From Eubacterium sp. (lineage in GTDB: Bacteria > Bacillota > Clostridia > Lachnospirales > Lachnospiraceae): a DNA stretch of 64,000 nucleotides. The translations under genes and the position numbers were made by a program. Positions within the stretch are counted from its first letter, which is position 1. Each line of letters opens with the position of its first letter. The notes under the pieces were generated by a model. It was given only the letters and a program-made list of their open reading frames with translations, was not told the origin of the DNA and ran no database searches. The DNA lies in assembly GCA_017433825.1 (NCBI GenBank), contig JAFRGL010000009.1, positions 1-64,000 of the forward strand. Direction: 5' to 3'. This document shows positions 1-7,166 of this stretch, in pieces.

Positions 1-54
<54 letters not shown>

Positions 55-72
55 AGACATTTGCAACATGAA

Positions 73-143
73 AGCAGGTGATGGGAATCGAACCCACGTG
101 TCCAGCTTGGAAGGCTGGTGTTCTACCATTGAACTACACCTGC
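73..143 (-). tRNA. tRNA-Gly (TCC)
   Basis: A complete cloverleaf on the minus strand: acceptor GCAGGTG/CACCTGC, anticodon stem CCAGC/GCTGG around CTTCCAA (anticodon TCC) and the T-loop GGTTCGATTCC. No CCA is visible in the gene copy. It is the middle tRNA of the cluster. Confidence 0.93.
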
Positions 144-200
144 ATATTATATCCACGGATTCCTTCCCACCTGCGGTGGACCCGCTTCCATGGAGTTCAA

Positions 201-275
201 TCGGGGTGACAGGATTCGAACCTGCGGCCTCCTGGTCCCAAACCAGGCACTCTAGCCAAACTGAGCCACACCCCG
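201..275 (-). tRNA. tRNA-Pro (TGG)
   Basis: A complete cloverleaf on the minus strand: acceptor CGGGGTG/CACCCCG, anticodon stem CCTGG/CCAGG around TTTGGGA (anticodon TGG) and the T-loop GGTTCGAATCC. It is the first tRNA after the promoter. Confidence 0.93.
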
Positions 276-327
276 AAGATGCCCTGTTCCCCTGAATAAA
301 AAGTGCCTCGTTTCAAAGCGCACGACC

Positions 328-356
328 ATTCTATTATAAAGAAAAATAAATGTCAA
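328..356 (-). promoter_or_regulatory. Sigma-A promoter of the tRNA cluster
   Basis: On the minus strand there is a perfect -35 TTGACA (351-356), a 17-base spacer and -10 TAGAAT (328-333), about 50 bases ahead of the first tRNA. A TATAAT overlaps the spacer but would leave only 13 bases to the -35. Confidence 0.75.
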
Positions 357-367
357 GGATTTTCTTC

Positions 368-408
368 CCCTGCCGGCGCTTTATTTTCGTAATAAAACAC
401 CGGCAGGG
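368..408 (-). terminator. Hairpin behind the glycerol-dehydrogenase-like gene
   Basis: CCCTGCCGG (368-376) pairs with CCGGCAGGG (400-408), and the intervening AT-rich bases can extend the stem. The stem lies just after the stop of the minus-strand gene. No clear U-run follows, so termination is inferred from position and strength only. Confidence 0.4.
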
Positions 409-429
409 AAATGAAATCATCCCCGGAGG

Positions 430-1539
430 TTACGTTTCCTCTTCCGCCTCTTTAAATTCCCTGCCCAGGGCGTCAGCCGCCAGTATTGCAGCCTTGATTT
501 CGGGAATGCCCGCCTTCTTCGGCAGATAATGCAGGGAAGGATCCTCATCCGCAATGGCGGCTGCCTGCGTCAGCTGCTCTTCCGTGATATTCCCGATGCC
601 CAGATCCGCAAGGCAGACCGGGAGTTCCACGTCCGTCAGGAATTCCAGCACGTCGTATATCAGGTCTTCGTCCTCATTGTTCAGCACCAGCTGCACCAAA
701 AGGCCGAAGGCCACGTATTCGCCGTGCAGGTTGTCTTTTGCTGCCGGAACCGAGGAAATGCCCACATTGATGGGATGCGCGCCGCACACGCCGCCGCTTT
801 CAAAACCGATACCGGAAAGCAGGATATTGGCTTCGATGACGTTTTCCACCGCCCGGGTGCAGAGGCCGCGCGCCACGGCGCTGTAAGCCTTGCGGCCGTC
901 CGTCATCAGCGTGTCATAACAGCGCTCCGCGATGGCAGCCGCCGCCAGAGGCACCTGCCCGCCCACGAAATTCGCGGAATCCGTGTCCACGCAGGCTTTC
1001 ATTTCGAAATAAGTGGCCAGCGCGTCCCCGATACCGGCGGAAAGCAGCCTCACCGGAGCAGTTGCGATGATTTCGGAATCCACCAGCACCAGATCCGGGT
1101 TCTTCTTCAGATGAAACAGGCATTCAAAGCTGCCGTCCTCCTTGTAAATCACGGAAACAGCTGAGCAGGGTGCGTCGGAAGCCGCATTGGTAGGCGCGAT
1201 GATAACCGGAAGGCCGGCAAAATACGCCGCAGCCTTGGCGGTATCCAGCACTTTGCCTCCTCCCAGCCCCACGATGACATCACATTTTTTCTCCAGCGCC
1301 AGGTCTTTCAGACGGGTAATCTCCGTCATACAGCATTCGCCGCCGAAGGATTCCCGGAAAAATACACTGTTTTCCGCATTTTTCTCATTTTCATCCAGAA
1401 TGGCGGCAAACCGGCCCAGTCCGCCCCTGCTGGTAATAATCAGCACTCTTTCGCCGAATTCCTTTGAATACTGCGAAAGACGCGTAATAACGCCCTTTCC
1501 CTGAATGTATTTCGACGGTGACTGAAAAATCTTATCCAT
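430..1539 (-). CDS. gldA: Glycerol dehydrogenase-like iron/zinc alcohol dehydrogenase
   Basis: Cytosolic NAD-dependent polyol/alcohol dehydrogenase of the GldA branch, 369 residues, the usual family length. The N-terminal Rossmann half has GGGKVLDTAK at about 93-102 (NAD binding). The helical C-terminal half supplies the expected metal ligands: Asp172 in GIGDALATYFE, His255 and His272 (LHGE). The start at 1539 follows a purine-rich ribosome site. It lies about 20 bases after the OYE-type reductase, so the two are probably cotranscribed. The family name suggests glycerol to dihydroxyacetone, but relatives use other vicinal diols or hydroxy-ketones, and the reductase partner gives no clear substrate. 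The symbol marks the family rather than proven activity. Confidence 0.85.
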   Translation of the reverse strand: MDKIFQSPSKYIQGKGVITRLSQYSKEFGERVLIITSRGGLGRFAAILDENEKNAENSVFFRESFGGECCMTEITRLKDLALEKKCDVIVGLGGGKVLDTAKAAAYFAGLPVIIAPTNAASDAPCSAVSVIYKEDGSFECLFHLKKNPDLVLVDSEIIATAPVRLLSAGIGDALATYFEMKACVDTDSANFVGGQVPLAAAAIAERCYDTLMTDGRKAYSAVARGLCTRAVENVIEANILLSGIGFESGGVCGAHPINVGISSVPAAKDNLHGEYVAFGLLVQLVLNNEDEDLIYDVLEFLTDVELPVCLADLGIGNITEEQLTQAAAIADEDPSLHYLPKKAGIPEIKAAILAADALGREFKEAEEET

Positions 1540-1559
1540 TCTTTTAACCTCCTGTATCC

Positions 1560-3512
1560 TCAGCGGCCGATATCCATGGCAGCTGCATAGGCGTTCGATA
1601 CGGCATCGCAGATATTGGCGGGCACAAGGCAGTCACCCACCGGTACATACTGTTTTGCACAGGCATTGAAGGCATCCGACTGTGCGGTAAGCGGCGTCAT
1701 GCCGAGGGCGCAGATATAGGTGCTGCCGGAAATGGTGCATTTTCCTTCCGGTCCGTCACATACGATTCCTTTCTCTGTCAGCTCCAGTGCCTTCGTGCGG
1801 AAATGGAAGGTAATGTCCTCCGCAGCCAGGTAATCTTTCAGGCATTCCACATGCAGATGGTTGTTGGAGGGATTGATGCCCTCTCCCATTTCAATTATGT
1901 CAACCTTTCTGCCGTTCTGCGCCAGGTAAAGTCCCAGTTCGCAGCCCACGAGGCCTGCACCCATGATTACTGCATGGTCTCCCACCAGGGAAATATCCCG
2001 GAATGCGTCTTCGCCGGATACGGCCTTTTCAATACCCGGAATATCCGGCACGGCCGGAACCGCGCCGATGGCGCTGACGATCACATCCGCGCCGATGCTT
2101 TTTGCGTAGTCAGGCGTAACCTCACAGTTTAAGCGGACCTCTATGGCCGGATTTTCCTCCACCAGTCTCGCCTGCAGGTCCAGGTATTCCTGTGTATGTT
2201 TCTTGAAGGGAACATTCTCCTCGCAGCGCAGCGCGCCGCCCAGCCTGCCTGATTTCTCGCAGAGGATGACCTGGTGGCCCTGTTTTGCCGCCGTAAGGGC
2301 TGCTTCCATACCGCCGGGGCCGCCGCCGATAACCAGCACCTTCTTCGGTTCTGCTTCCGGAAGGGCGTATTTCAGTTCCAGCTCCCTGCCCACTTCGGGA
2401 TTTACCGCACAGTGGAACTGCCGGGTGGTCATAAGCCGTGAAAAACAGGTCATGCAGCGCAGGCACTTGCGGATATCCGCTTCCCTGCCGTCCCGGATCT
2501 TGTTCGGAAGGTCCGGATCCGCCAGCAGAGGCCTGGCCAGCTCCACGATATCTGCTTTGCCGGAAGCGATGATTTCCTCCATTTCCGCCGGGTCGTTGAT
2601 GGCGCCTACCGTGGCTACCAGTGCATGGCGTACATGCTTTTTGATTCCCGCCGCGTAATGCACGTTCATCATGTCGGGTGCAAACATGGATGGCTCCATC
2701 GTGGAAAATGAAAGCATATGATGGCCGGCGGAAACATGAATGATATCCACATATTCGTCCACTGCTTTGGCGATTTCAATGGCATACGCCTCGTCAAAGC
2801 CGCCCTCGCAGCATTCCGCACCGCTCATCCGGAATTCGATGGGGAAGCCCTCCCCCACGGCTTTTCGGATTGCCTTTAAGACCTCCAGGGTGAGCCTCAT
2901 ACGGTTTTCAAAGCTGCCGCCCCACTTGTCGGTCCGGTCATTGTTCGGTGACATGAACTGAGGAAGAAGCCAGCCGTGGGCTGAATGCACCATAACCATG
3001 TTGAAACCAACCTGTTTCGCGTATGCTGCTGCCCTGCTGTACATGCCGATGATTTCATAAATCTGCTCTTCTGTCATGGGAAGCACGTGCTTGACCGCTT
3101 TGGAAAAAGCACCCATGGTCGCGTCGCATTCCACCGGGCCGTAGCACTGCTCACCGGGCATGGCAAAATGCGCGTATTTACCCCAGTGCTGGATTTCCGC
3201 ACAGCAAACTGCACCGTGCTTTTTCACAGCGTCGGTAAGCGAGCAGAAAATCCCCACCTGCGCCGGGTCTCCGAAAAACATGCTGGAATCGCCGCCCCGG
3301 GCATTTCTGTCCACTGAGCACTCACCCAGGCAGACGGAGGCGGCACCGCCTTTCGCTCTGCGTTCATAGTAGGCAATGGCTCCTTCCGTTGGATGGCACT
3401 GCGCCGTCAGATTAAGATATCCGGTCGGTGCGGAAAAAATCCGATTGCGGAAATACTGTTTTCCAATCCGCATCGGCGAAAAAAGATGCGGATATTTCTC
3501 GGCTGCATTCAT
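1560..3512 (-). CDS. NADH:flavin oxidoreductase (old yellow enzyme / 2,4-dienoyl-CoA reductase type)
   Basis: 650 residues with the FadH/enoate-reductase layout. An N-terminal FMN TIM barrel (about 1-340) contains HSAHGWLLPQF and the GSFENRMR stretch. A Cys cluster CLRCMTC followed 11 residues later by another Cys would hold a 4Fe-4S cluster. The C-terminal half carries two dinucleotide-binding folds (VIGGGPGGMEAA and IMGAGLVGCELG) for FAD and NAD(P)H. Known relatives reduce alpha,beta-unsaturated acids, dienoyl-CoAs or bile-acid intermediates, or demethylate amines; the substrate here cannot be read from sequence. It is first in a two-gene operon with the glycerol-dehydrogenase-like gene, and a sigma-A-type promoter lies at 3564-3592. 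Confidence 0.85.
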   Translation of the reverse strand: MNAAEKYPHLFSPMRIGKQYFRNRIFSAPTGYLNLTAQCHPTEGAIAYYERRAKGGAASVCLGECSVDRNARGGDSSMFFGDPAQVGIFCSLTDAVKKHGAVCCAEIQHWGKYAHFAMPGEQCYGPVECDATMGAFSKAVKHVLPMTEEQIYEIIGMYSRAAAYAKQVGFNMVMVHSAHGWLLPQFMSPNNDRTDKWGGSFENRMRLTLEVLKAIRKAVGEGFPIEFRMSGAECCEGGFDEAYAIEIAKAVDEYVDIIHVSAGHHMLSFSTMEPSMFAPDMMNVHYAAGIKKHVRHALVATVGAINDPAEMEEIIASGKADIVELARPLLADPDLPNKIRDGREADIRKCLRCMTCFSRLMTTRQFHCAVNPEVGRELELKYALPEAEPKKVLVIGGGPGGMEAALTAAKQGHQVILCEKSGRLGGALRCEENVPFKKHTQEYLDLQARLVEENPAIEVRLNCEVTPDYAKSIGADVIVSAIGAVPAVPDIPGIEKAVSGEDAFRDISLVGDHAVIMGAGLVGCELGLYLAQNGRKVDIIEMGEGINPSNNHLHVECLKDYLAAEDITFHFRTKALELTEKGIVCDGPEGKCTISGSTYICALGMTPLTAQSDAFNACAKQYVPVGDCLVPANICDAVSNAYAAAMDIGR

Positions 3513-3563
3513 ACTGCTTCTCCTTTCATTGTTTATATGAAATACTGCATGCTTTCACATTTA

Positions 3564-3592
3564 ATTATACTTATTCCGCAAATAAAAGTAAA
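3564..3592 (-). promoter_or_regulatory. Promoter of the OYE-type reductase operon
   Basis: Minus strand: -35 TTTACT (3587-3592), 17-base spacer, -10 TATAAT (3564-3569), about 50 bases before the reductase start. The opposite strand leads to the siroheme-type gene at 3715. Confidence 0.55.
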
Positions 3593-3714
3593 CTGCGAAG
3601 AAGCCGTTTTCCACCCGGAACTGTCTGCCTGTTCAAGAAGCGCTGGACAGGCCGCAAAAAGTGGCGCATAATTTCAGGCAGATACATCATTTGCCTTTAC
3701 AGGAGGTACGTGCC

Positions 3715-4422
3715 ATGGCAGCATTAACCATTTCCCCGGAAGAAGTCAAAAGACTGAAAGGCCTGGGGTTTCTGAACAATAAAAACACGGATTCATTTTC
3801 CGCCCGGGTGATTACCGGGTTCGGCAGGCTTTCCGCGGATAAACTCCGTCTGCTTGCCGAAGCCGCGCAAAGCTTCGGCGACGGACATGTGGTCTTTACC
3901 ACGAGACTGACCGCGGAAGTAACCGGTATTCCTTACGAAAAGATTGAGGGTTTCCTTGCATTTCTCTCTGAAAACGGCATGGTGACCGGCGGCACGGGCA
4001 ACCGCGTGCGGCCCATTGTCTCCTGCAAGGGTACCACCTGCCAGTACGGTCTTATCGATACCTTCGATATTGCGGAAGAGCTTCACGAACGCTTCTACCT
4101 TGGGTATCACGAGGTCCTGCTGCCCCACAAATTCAAGATTGCGGTGGGAGGCTGCCCCAACAGCTGTGTCAAGCCGGACCTGAATGATTTAGGCATCATG
4201 GGCTGGGGAGGCGGCTTCAAAATCTTTATCGGCGGCCGCTGGGGAAAGAAGCATACCATAGGCAGGCCTCTTTCCGAAATCGTTTCCACCCGGGAAAAAC
4301 TGATGTCCGTCGCGGAAAAAGCCATCCTGTATTATAAAGAAAACGGCCTTCCCGGCGAACGTTTCTGTGAAACCATCGAACGTATCGGTTTCGAAACCGT
4401 GGAAAAAGCCATTCTGGGGTAA
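3715..4422 (+). CDS. Siroheme/4Fe-4S nitrite-sulfite reductase-like protein, compact form
   Basis: 235 residues when started at ATG 3715, which has AGGAGG about 9 bases upstream; an in-frame start at 3661 lacks a ribosome site. An N-terminal ferredoxin-like half-domain (about 1-75) is followed by the siroheme/Fe-S region with CKGTTC near 105 and GGCPNSC near 145, the two Cys pairs that hold the coupled siroheme-4Fe-4S centre in the NiR/SiR family. Full sulfite or nitrite reductases have two such repeats and are about twice as long or longer, so this is a one-repeat protein, similar in size to anaerobic small sulfite-reductase-like proteins. Role inferred: reduction of sulfite, nitrite or another small oxyanion. 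It is followed closely by an SDR gene. Confidence 0.75.
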   Translation: MAALTISPEEVKRLKGLGFLNNKNTDSFSARVITGFGRLSADKLRLLAEAAQSFGDGHVVFTTRLTAEVTGIPYEKIEGFLAFLSENGMVTGGTGNRVRPIVSCKGTTCQYGLIDTFDIAEELHERFYLGYHEVLLPHKFKIAVGGCPNSCVKPDLNDLGIMGWGGGFKIFIGGRWGKKHTIGRPLSEIVSTREKLMSVAEKAILYYKENGLPGERFCETIERIGFETVEKAILG

Positions 4423-4482
4423 CCCATGCGGGTCTGCTGTCCGCATACTGCCCTTAATCTGACAACAAGGAGGACATCTGCT

Positions 4483-5214
4483 TTGTCTGATAAAAATGTA
4501 CTGATTACCGGCGCTTCCAGGGGAATCGGGAAGGCCGCCGCGTCTGCCTTTGCCGCGGAAGGCTGGCATATTTATGCCCTGGCCAGGAATAAAGACGGCG
4601 CTTTGGAGAAAATGAAAGACGGGCTGCAGGCTGTTTATCCTGTGCCGGTAAACATCTTTTCCGGGGATGCCGCGGACGAGGCTTTTATCCGGGATGTATT
4701 TGCCGTAATTGAAAAGGACGGCGGACTGGACGTGCTGGTAAACAATGCCGGCATCGACTATTTCGGGCTGCTTCAGGACATGTCGCTGGAAGACTGGAAC
4801 CGCATCTTCGGCATCAACGTGACTTCCATGTTTTTAACCTGCCGCGCCGCCGTACCGCAGTTTCTGAAAAAGCCGGGCGGCAGCATCGTAAACGTCTCCT
4901 CTGTGTGGGGAATCCGCGGAGCTTCCTGCGAAGCGGCTTATTCCGCCACGAAAGGCGCGGTAAACGCGCTGACCTCCGCCCTGGCCCGGGAACTGGGGCC
5001 TTCCGGCATCCGTGTAAATGCCGCTGCCTTCGGCGCCATCGATACCGACATGAACGCCAGGCTTACCGCAGAAGAGCGTAAATCCCTGGAGGAGGAAATC
5101 CCTCTCGGCCGTTTCGGAACGCCAAAGGAAACCGGCGCGTTTATCTATGATCTGGCCGTAAATCATCCTTATCTGACCGGCCAGATTATCACTCTCGACG
5201 GCGGGTGGACATGA
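4483..5214 (+). CDS. Short-chain dehydrogenase/reductase (FabG-like)
   Basis: 243-residue classical SDR. TGASRGIG near the N terminus binds NAD(P), NNAG stabilises the central sheet, and Ser in VNVSS with the YSATK motif forms the catalytic Ser-Tyr-Lys set. The C-terminal GRFGTPKE...G.IITLDGG stretch is typical of FabG-like 3-ketoacyl reductases and sugar/alcohol SDRs. I place the start at TTG 4483 because AGGAGG sits at 4468-4473, nine bases before; the upstream ATG at 4426 would add a tail unlike the family and has no ribosome site. It follows the siroheme-type gene by about 60 bases and is probably in the same transcript. Substrate unknown. Confidence 0.82.
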   Translation: MSDKNVLITGASRGIGKAAASAFAAEGWHIYALARNKDGALEKMKDGLQAVYPVPVNIFSGDAADEAFIRDVFAVIEKDGGLDVLVNNAGIDYFGLLQDMSLEDWNRIFGINVTSMFLTCRAAVPQFLKKPGGSIVNVSSVWGIRGASCEAAYSATKGAVNALTSALARELGPSGIRVNAAAFGAIDTDMNARLTAEERKSLEEEIPLGRFGTPKETGAFIYDLAVNHPYLTGQIITLDGGWT

Positions 5215-5281
5215 ATTTAATTTGCGGACTGAAATATCTGCTGTTTCACCTTAAAAGTTCACAGAATTTTCACAAAAACTA

Positions 5282-5308
5282 TTAGCACTCACTATTGACG
5301 AGTGCTAA
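5282..5308 (+). promoter_or_regulatory. CIRCE element (HrcA operator)
   Basis: A perfect TTAGCACTC (5282-5290), nine-base spacer and GAGTGCTAA (5300-5308). CIRCE is the known binding site of the heat-shock repressor HrcA in Firmicutes, so the downstream hsp20 gene is predicted to be de-repressed on heat shock. No other CIRCE was seen in the window. Confidence 0.95.
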
Positions 5309-5323
5309 TAACTGTGGTATAAC
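5295..5323 (+). promoter_or_regulatory. Sigma-A promoter embedded in CIRCE
   Basis: -35 TTGACG (5295-5300) runs from the CIRCE spacer into its right arm. After a 17-base spacer comes -10 TATAAC (5318-5323). HrcA bound to CIRCE would cover the -35 directly. Confidence 0.8.
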
Positions 5324-5332
5324 ATAATCGCA

Positions 5333-5397
5333 AGGAGGAAATGAGAAGAACTCCTCCTGAATAAATTCATTCACAAACATATTTCTAATATAGGAGG
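5333..5397 (+). promoter_or_regulatory. hsp20 5' leader with decoy SD, anti-SD and real SD
   Basis: The untranslated leader holds AGGAGG (5333-5338), its exact complement CCTCCT (5353-5358) and the real Shine-Dalgarno AGGAGG (5392-5397) nine bases before the hsp20 ATG. CCTCCT can pair with either AGGAGG, giving two exclusive stems. A seven-codon ORF (5341-5364) also fits, but its SD spacing is only two bases. A temperature-sensing role is inference. Confidence 0.45.
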
Positions 5398-5406
5398 TAT
5401 AAGATT

Positions 5407-5850
5407 ATGTTAATGCCCAGTATTTTCGGAGAAAGATTATTTGATGACTTTTTTGACAGTGTCCGTCCCGCACGCGAGCTGATGAAAATCCAGACACCCG
5501 CAACCGGCATCATGAAGACCGATGTCAAGGAAACTGAAAACGGCTACGAGCTGGAGATTGACCTTCCCGGCTACACCAAGGAAGACGTCAAGGGAGAAAT
5601 CAAGGACGGATATCTCACCATCTCCGCTACCACTTCGAAGAACAACGATGAGAAAGACGAGAAGACCGGCCGCTACATCCGCAGGGAGCGTTATTACGGA
5701 AGCTGCTCCAGAAGCTTCTATGTAGGCGAGGAAGTTACCGAAGAGGACATCAAGGCGAAGTTCGAAAACGGTATCTTAAAGGTCTGCATCCCGAAGAAGG
5801 AAGCCAAGCCCCAGGTTGAGGAAAAGAAATTCATTGCCATCGAAGGCTGA
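5407..5850 (+). CDS. hsp20: Small heat-shock protein, Hsp20/alpha-crystallin family
   Basis: 147-residue ATP-independent chaperone that binds unfolding proteins in the cytosol. The alpha-crystallin domain occupies about 38-140: it opens at MKTDVKETENGYELEIDLPG, and the closing part contains FENGILKVCIPK, a variant of the A-x-x-x-N-G-V-L signature. A short N-terminal arm (MPSIFGERLFDDFFD) is typical of bacterial members. AGGAGG precedes the ATG by nine bases. Expression is predicted to be controlled by HrcA through the CIRCE at 5282-5308, and an intrinsic terminator at 5877-5907 makes it monocistronic. Confidence 0.95.
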   Translation: MLMPSIFGERLFDDFFDSVRPARELMKIQTPATGIMKTDVKETENGYELEIDLPGYTKEDVKGEIKDGYLTISATTSKNNDEKDEKTGRYIRRERYYGSCSRSFYVGEEVTEEDIKAKFENGILKVCIPKKEAKPQVEEKKFIAIEG

Positions 5851-5876
5851 TGCTCCGATTTGAATAATTAATCATA

Positions 5877-5907
5877 CGGCTGCCGCATTTGCGGCGGCCG
5901 TTTTTTT
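5877..5907 (+). terminator. Intrinsic terminator of hsp20
   Basis: CGGCTGCCGC pairs with GCGGCGGCCG (one mismatch) around a short loop, followed by seven T residues, about 25 bases after the hsp20 stop. Confidence 0.85.
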
Positions 5908-5973
5908 GTGCAGACTGTCCGATTTTCGCCGTAAACGCCCGGAGAATGATTGTGTATTGCCGTCGGATTATCG

Positions 5974-5982
5974 TGCTATAAT
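5974..5982 (+). promoter_or_regulatory. Extended -10 promoter of the first UroD-like gene
   Basis: TGC followed by TATAAT (5977-5982) matches the extended -10 pattern. The nearest -35-like TTGCCG is only 14 bases upstream. The gene starts 54 bases downstream. Confidence 0.5.
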
Positions 5983-6036
5983 ATAAAAAGAAGAATTATA
6001 CTGTTTAAACCAGAAAGACATTTAAGGAGAATCGCT

Positions 6037-7092
6037 ATGGCTCTTGATACGAAATTTGACATTAAGGAACTGACCCCCAAGGGTGAAATCCCCGGAATGT
6101 TCGGACCGGCCACCCCGGTTTACGACACGCCAATCACGCATAAGGAAAATACGCTGCGGCTCTACCAGGGCAAGACCCCCATGTGGGCGCCTTTTGCCTT
6201 CGGCGACACAAATATGCTTATGGCCAGCTGCGATCCGGAAAATCAGGCCAGAAGCCCCAAGGGCGGCATTGACGGCTACGGTATTGAATGGGTGTACGTG
6301 GAGCAGGCCGGCGGAGCCATGGTTAAACCCGGCAACCCGGTTATCCAGGATATCAATCATTGGGAAGACTACGTACATATCCCGGATCCGGACACCTGGG
6401 ACTGGGAAGGCTGCTACAATGAGGCCTCCAAAAAATTCCGGGATGATATGTGCGTCTTTGTTGCTGTGCCCGGCTGTCTGTTTGAACGTCTGATCGCAGG
6501 AATGGATTTCGGCAACGCCGCCCTGGCCCTGATCGACGAGGATCAGCAGGAAGGCGTGCACCGGTTCTTCCGGGAAGTGACGAAGGTGCATAAAAAAACC
6601 TACAGCAACCTGAAGAAATGGTTTAATCCCGAAATCGTAAACTTCAACGATGACTGGGGTTCACAGAGAGCCCAGTTCTTCTCCAATGATACCTATGAAG
6701 AAATGATCCTTCCGTATACGAAGGAAATCGGCAAACATGTGCATTCCCTGGGGATGTACTGGGATCTGCACAGCTGCGGTTTTGTAGAGCCCCTTGTGCC
6801 CTTCATGATTGAGGCAGGCTTCAACAGCTGGGGCGGACAGCCCTTGAACGACAAATGGAAACTGAAACAGATGTACGGCGACAGATTCATCTTCACCGCC
6901 AATGTTTCCTGCGATATGGAAGCCACCGAAGAAGAGATGGACGCTGTCGTGGATAACTTCATCAAGACCATCGGCGCGGATAACCGCTGCCTGGTGGAAG
7001 CCAGAGGTCCGGCTGCCTTAAGGGAAAAGCTGTATGTGGCTTCCCGCCAGAATTATGACCGCCTGCTGGCAGAAGGAAAGGTTATATTCTGA
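6037..7092 (+). CDS. UroD/cobalamin-methyltransferase family protein
   Basis: 351 residues from ATG 6037, which has AAGGAGA seven bases upstream. The fold is that of uroporphyrinogen decarboxylase-type TIM barrels; in anaerobes most such proteins are MtaA/MtbA/CmuA-like methyltransferases that move methyl groups between a corrinoid protein and a thiol or folate. H245-S-C247 matches the His-x-Cys zinc ligands of that group. The C-terminal stretch where a third Cys ligand usually sits (APGC-like) reads LVEARGP, so the site may be incomplete, though Cys292 or Cys318 could substitute. No corrinoid protein lies next to it. A second, diverged relative is at 55087. True heme UroD activity is unlikely because no heme genes surround it. 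Confidence 0.7.
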   Translation: MALDTKFDIKELTPKGEIPGMFGPATPVYDTPITHKENTLRLYQGKTPMWAPFAFGDTNMLMASCDPENQARSPKGGIDGYGIEWVYVEQAGGAMVKPGNPVIQDINHWEDYVHIPDPDTWDWEGCYNEASKKFRDDMCVFVAVPGCLFERLIAGMDFGNAALALIDEDQQEGVHRFFREVTKVHKKTYSNLKKWFNPEIVNFNDDWGSQRAQFFSNDTYEEMILPYTKEIGKHVHSLGMYWDLHSCGFVEPLVPFMIEAGFNSWGGQPLNDKWKLKQMYGDRFIFTANVSCDMEATEEEMDAVVDNFIKTIGADNRCLVEARGPAALREKLYVASRQNYDRLLAEGKVIF

Positions 7093-7131
7093 TCAGTACT
7101 GACAGTTGTTTTACCATACGCATATATACGG

Positions 7132-7161
7132 AATGCCCCGGCAGCTGCCGGGGCATTTTTT
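7132..7161. terminator. Terminator between convergent genes
   Basis: AATGCCCCGGCAG/CTGCCGGGGCATT is a perfect stem followed by T7 on the plus strand. It ends the UroD-like transcript and may also serve the lipoprotein gene converging from the right. Confidence 0.85.
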
Positions 7162-7166
7162 AATGT

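Noticed and set aside
68-295. Plus-strand ORF of 75 codons across the tRNA cluster
   Set aside because: It runs through two tRNA genes read on the other strand; no ribosome site.
529-1164. Long plus-strand ORF inside the glycerol-dehydrogenase-like gene
   Set aside because: Antisense shadow; the minus-strand product has all family motifs.
5341-5364. Seven-codon ORF in the hsp20 leader
   Set aside because: SD-to-start spacing of only two bases makes translation doubtful; the pairing potential is the better explanation.
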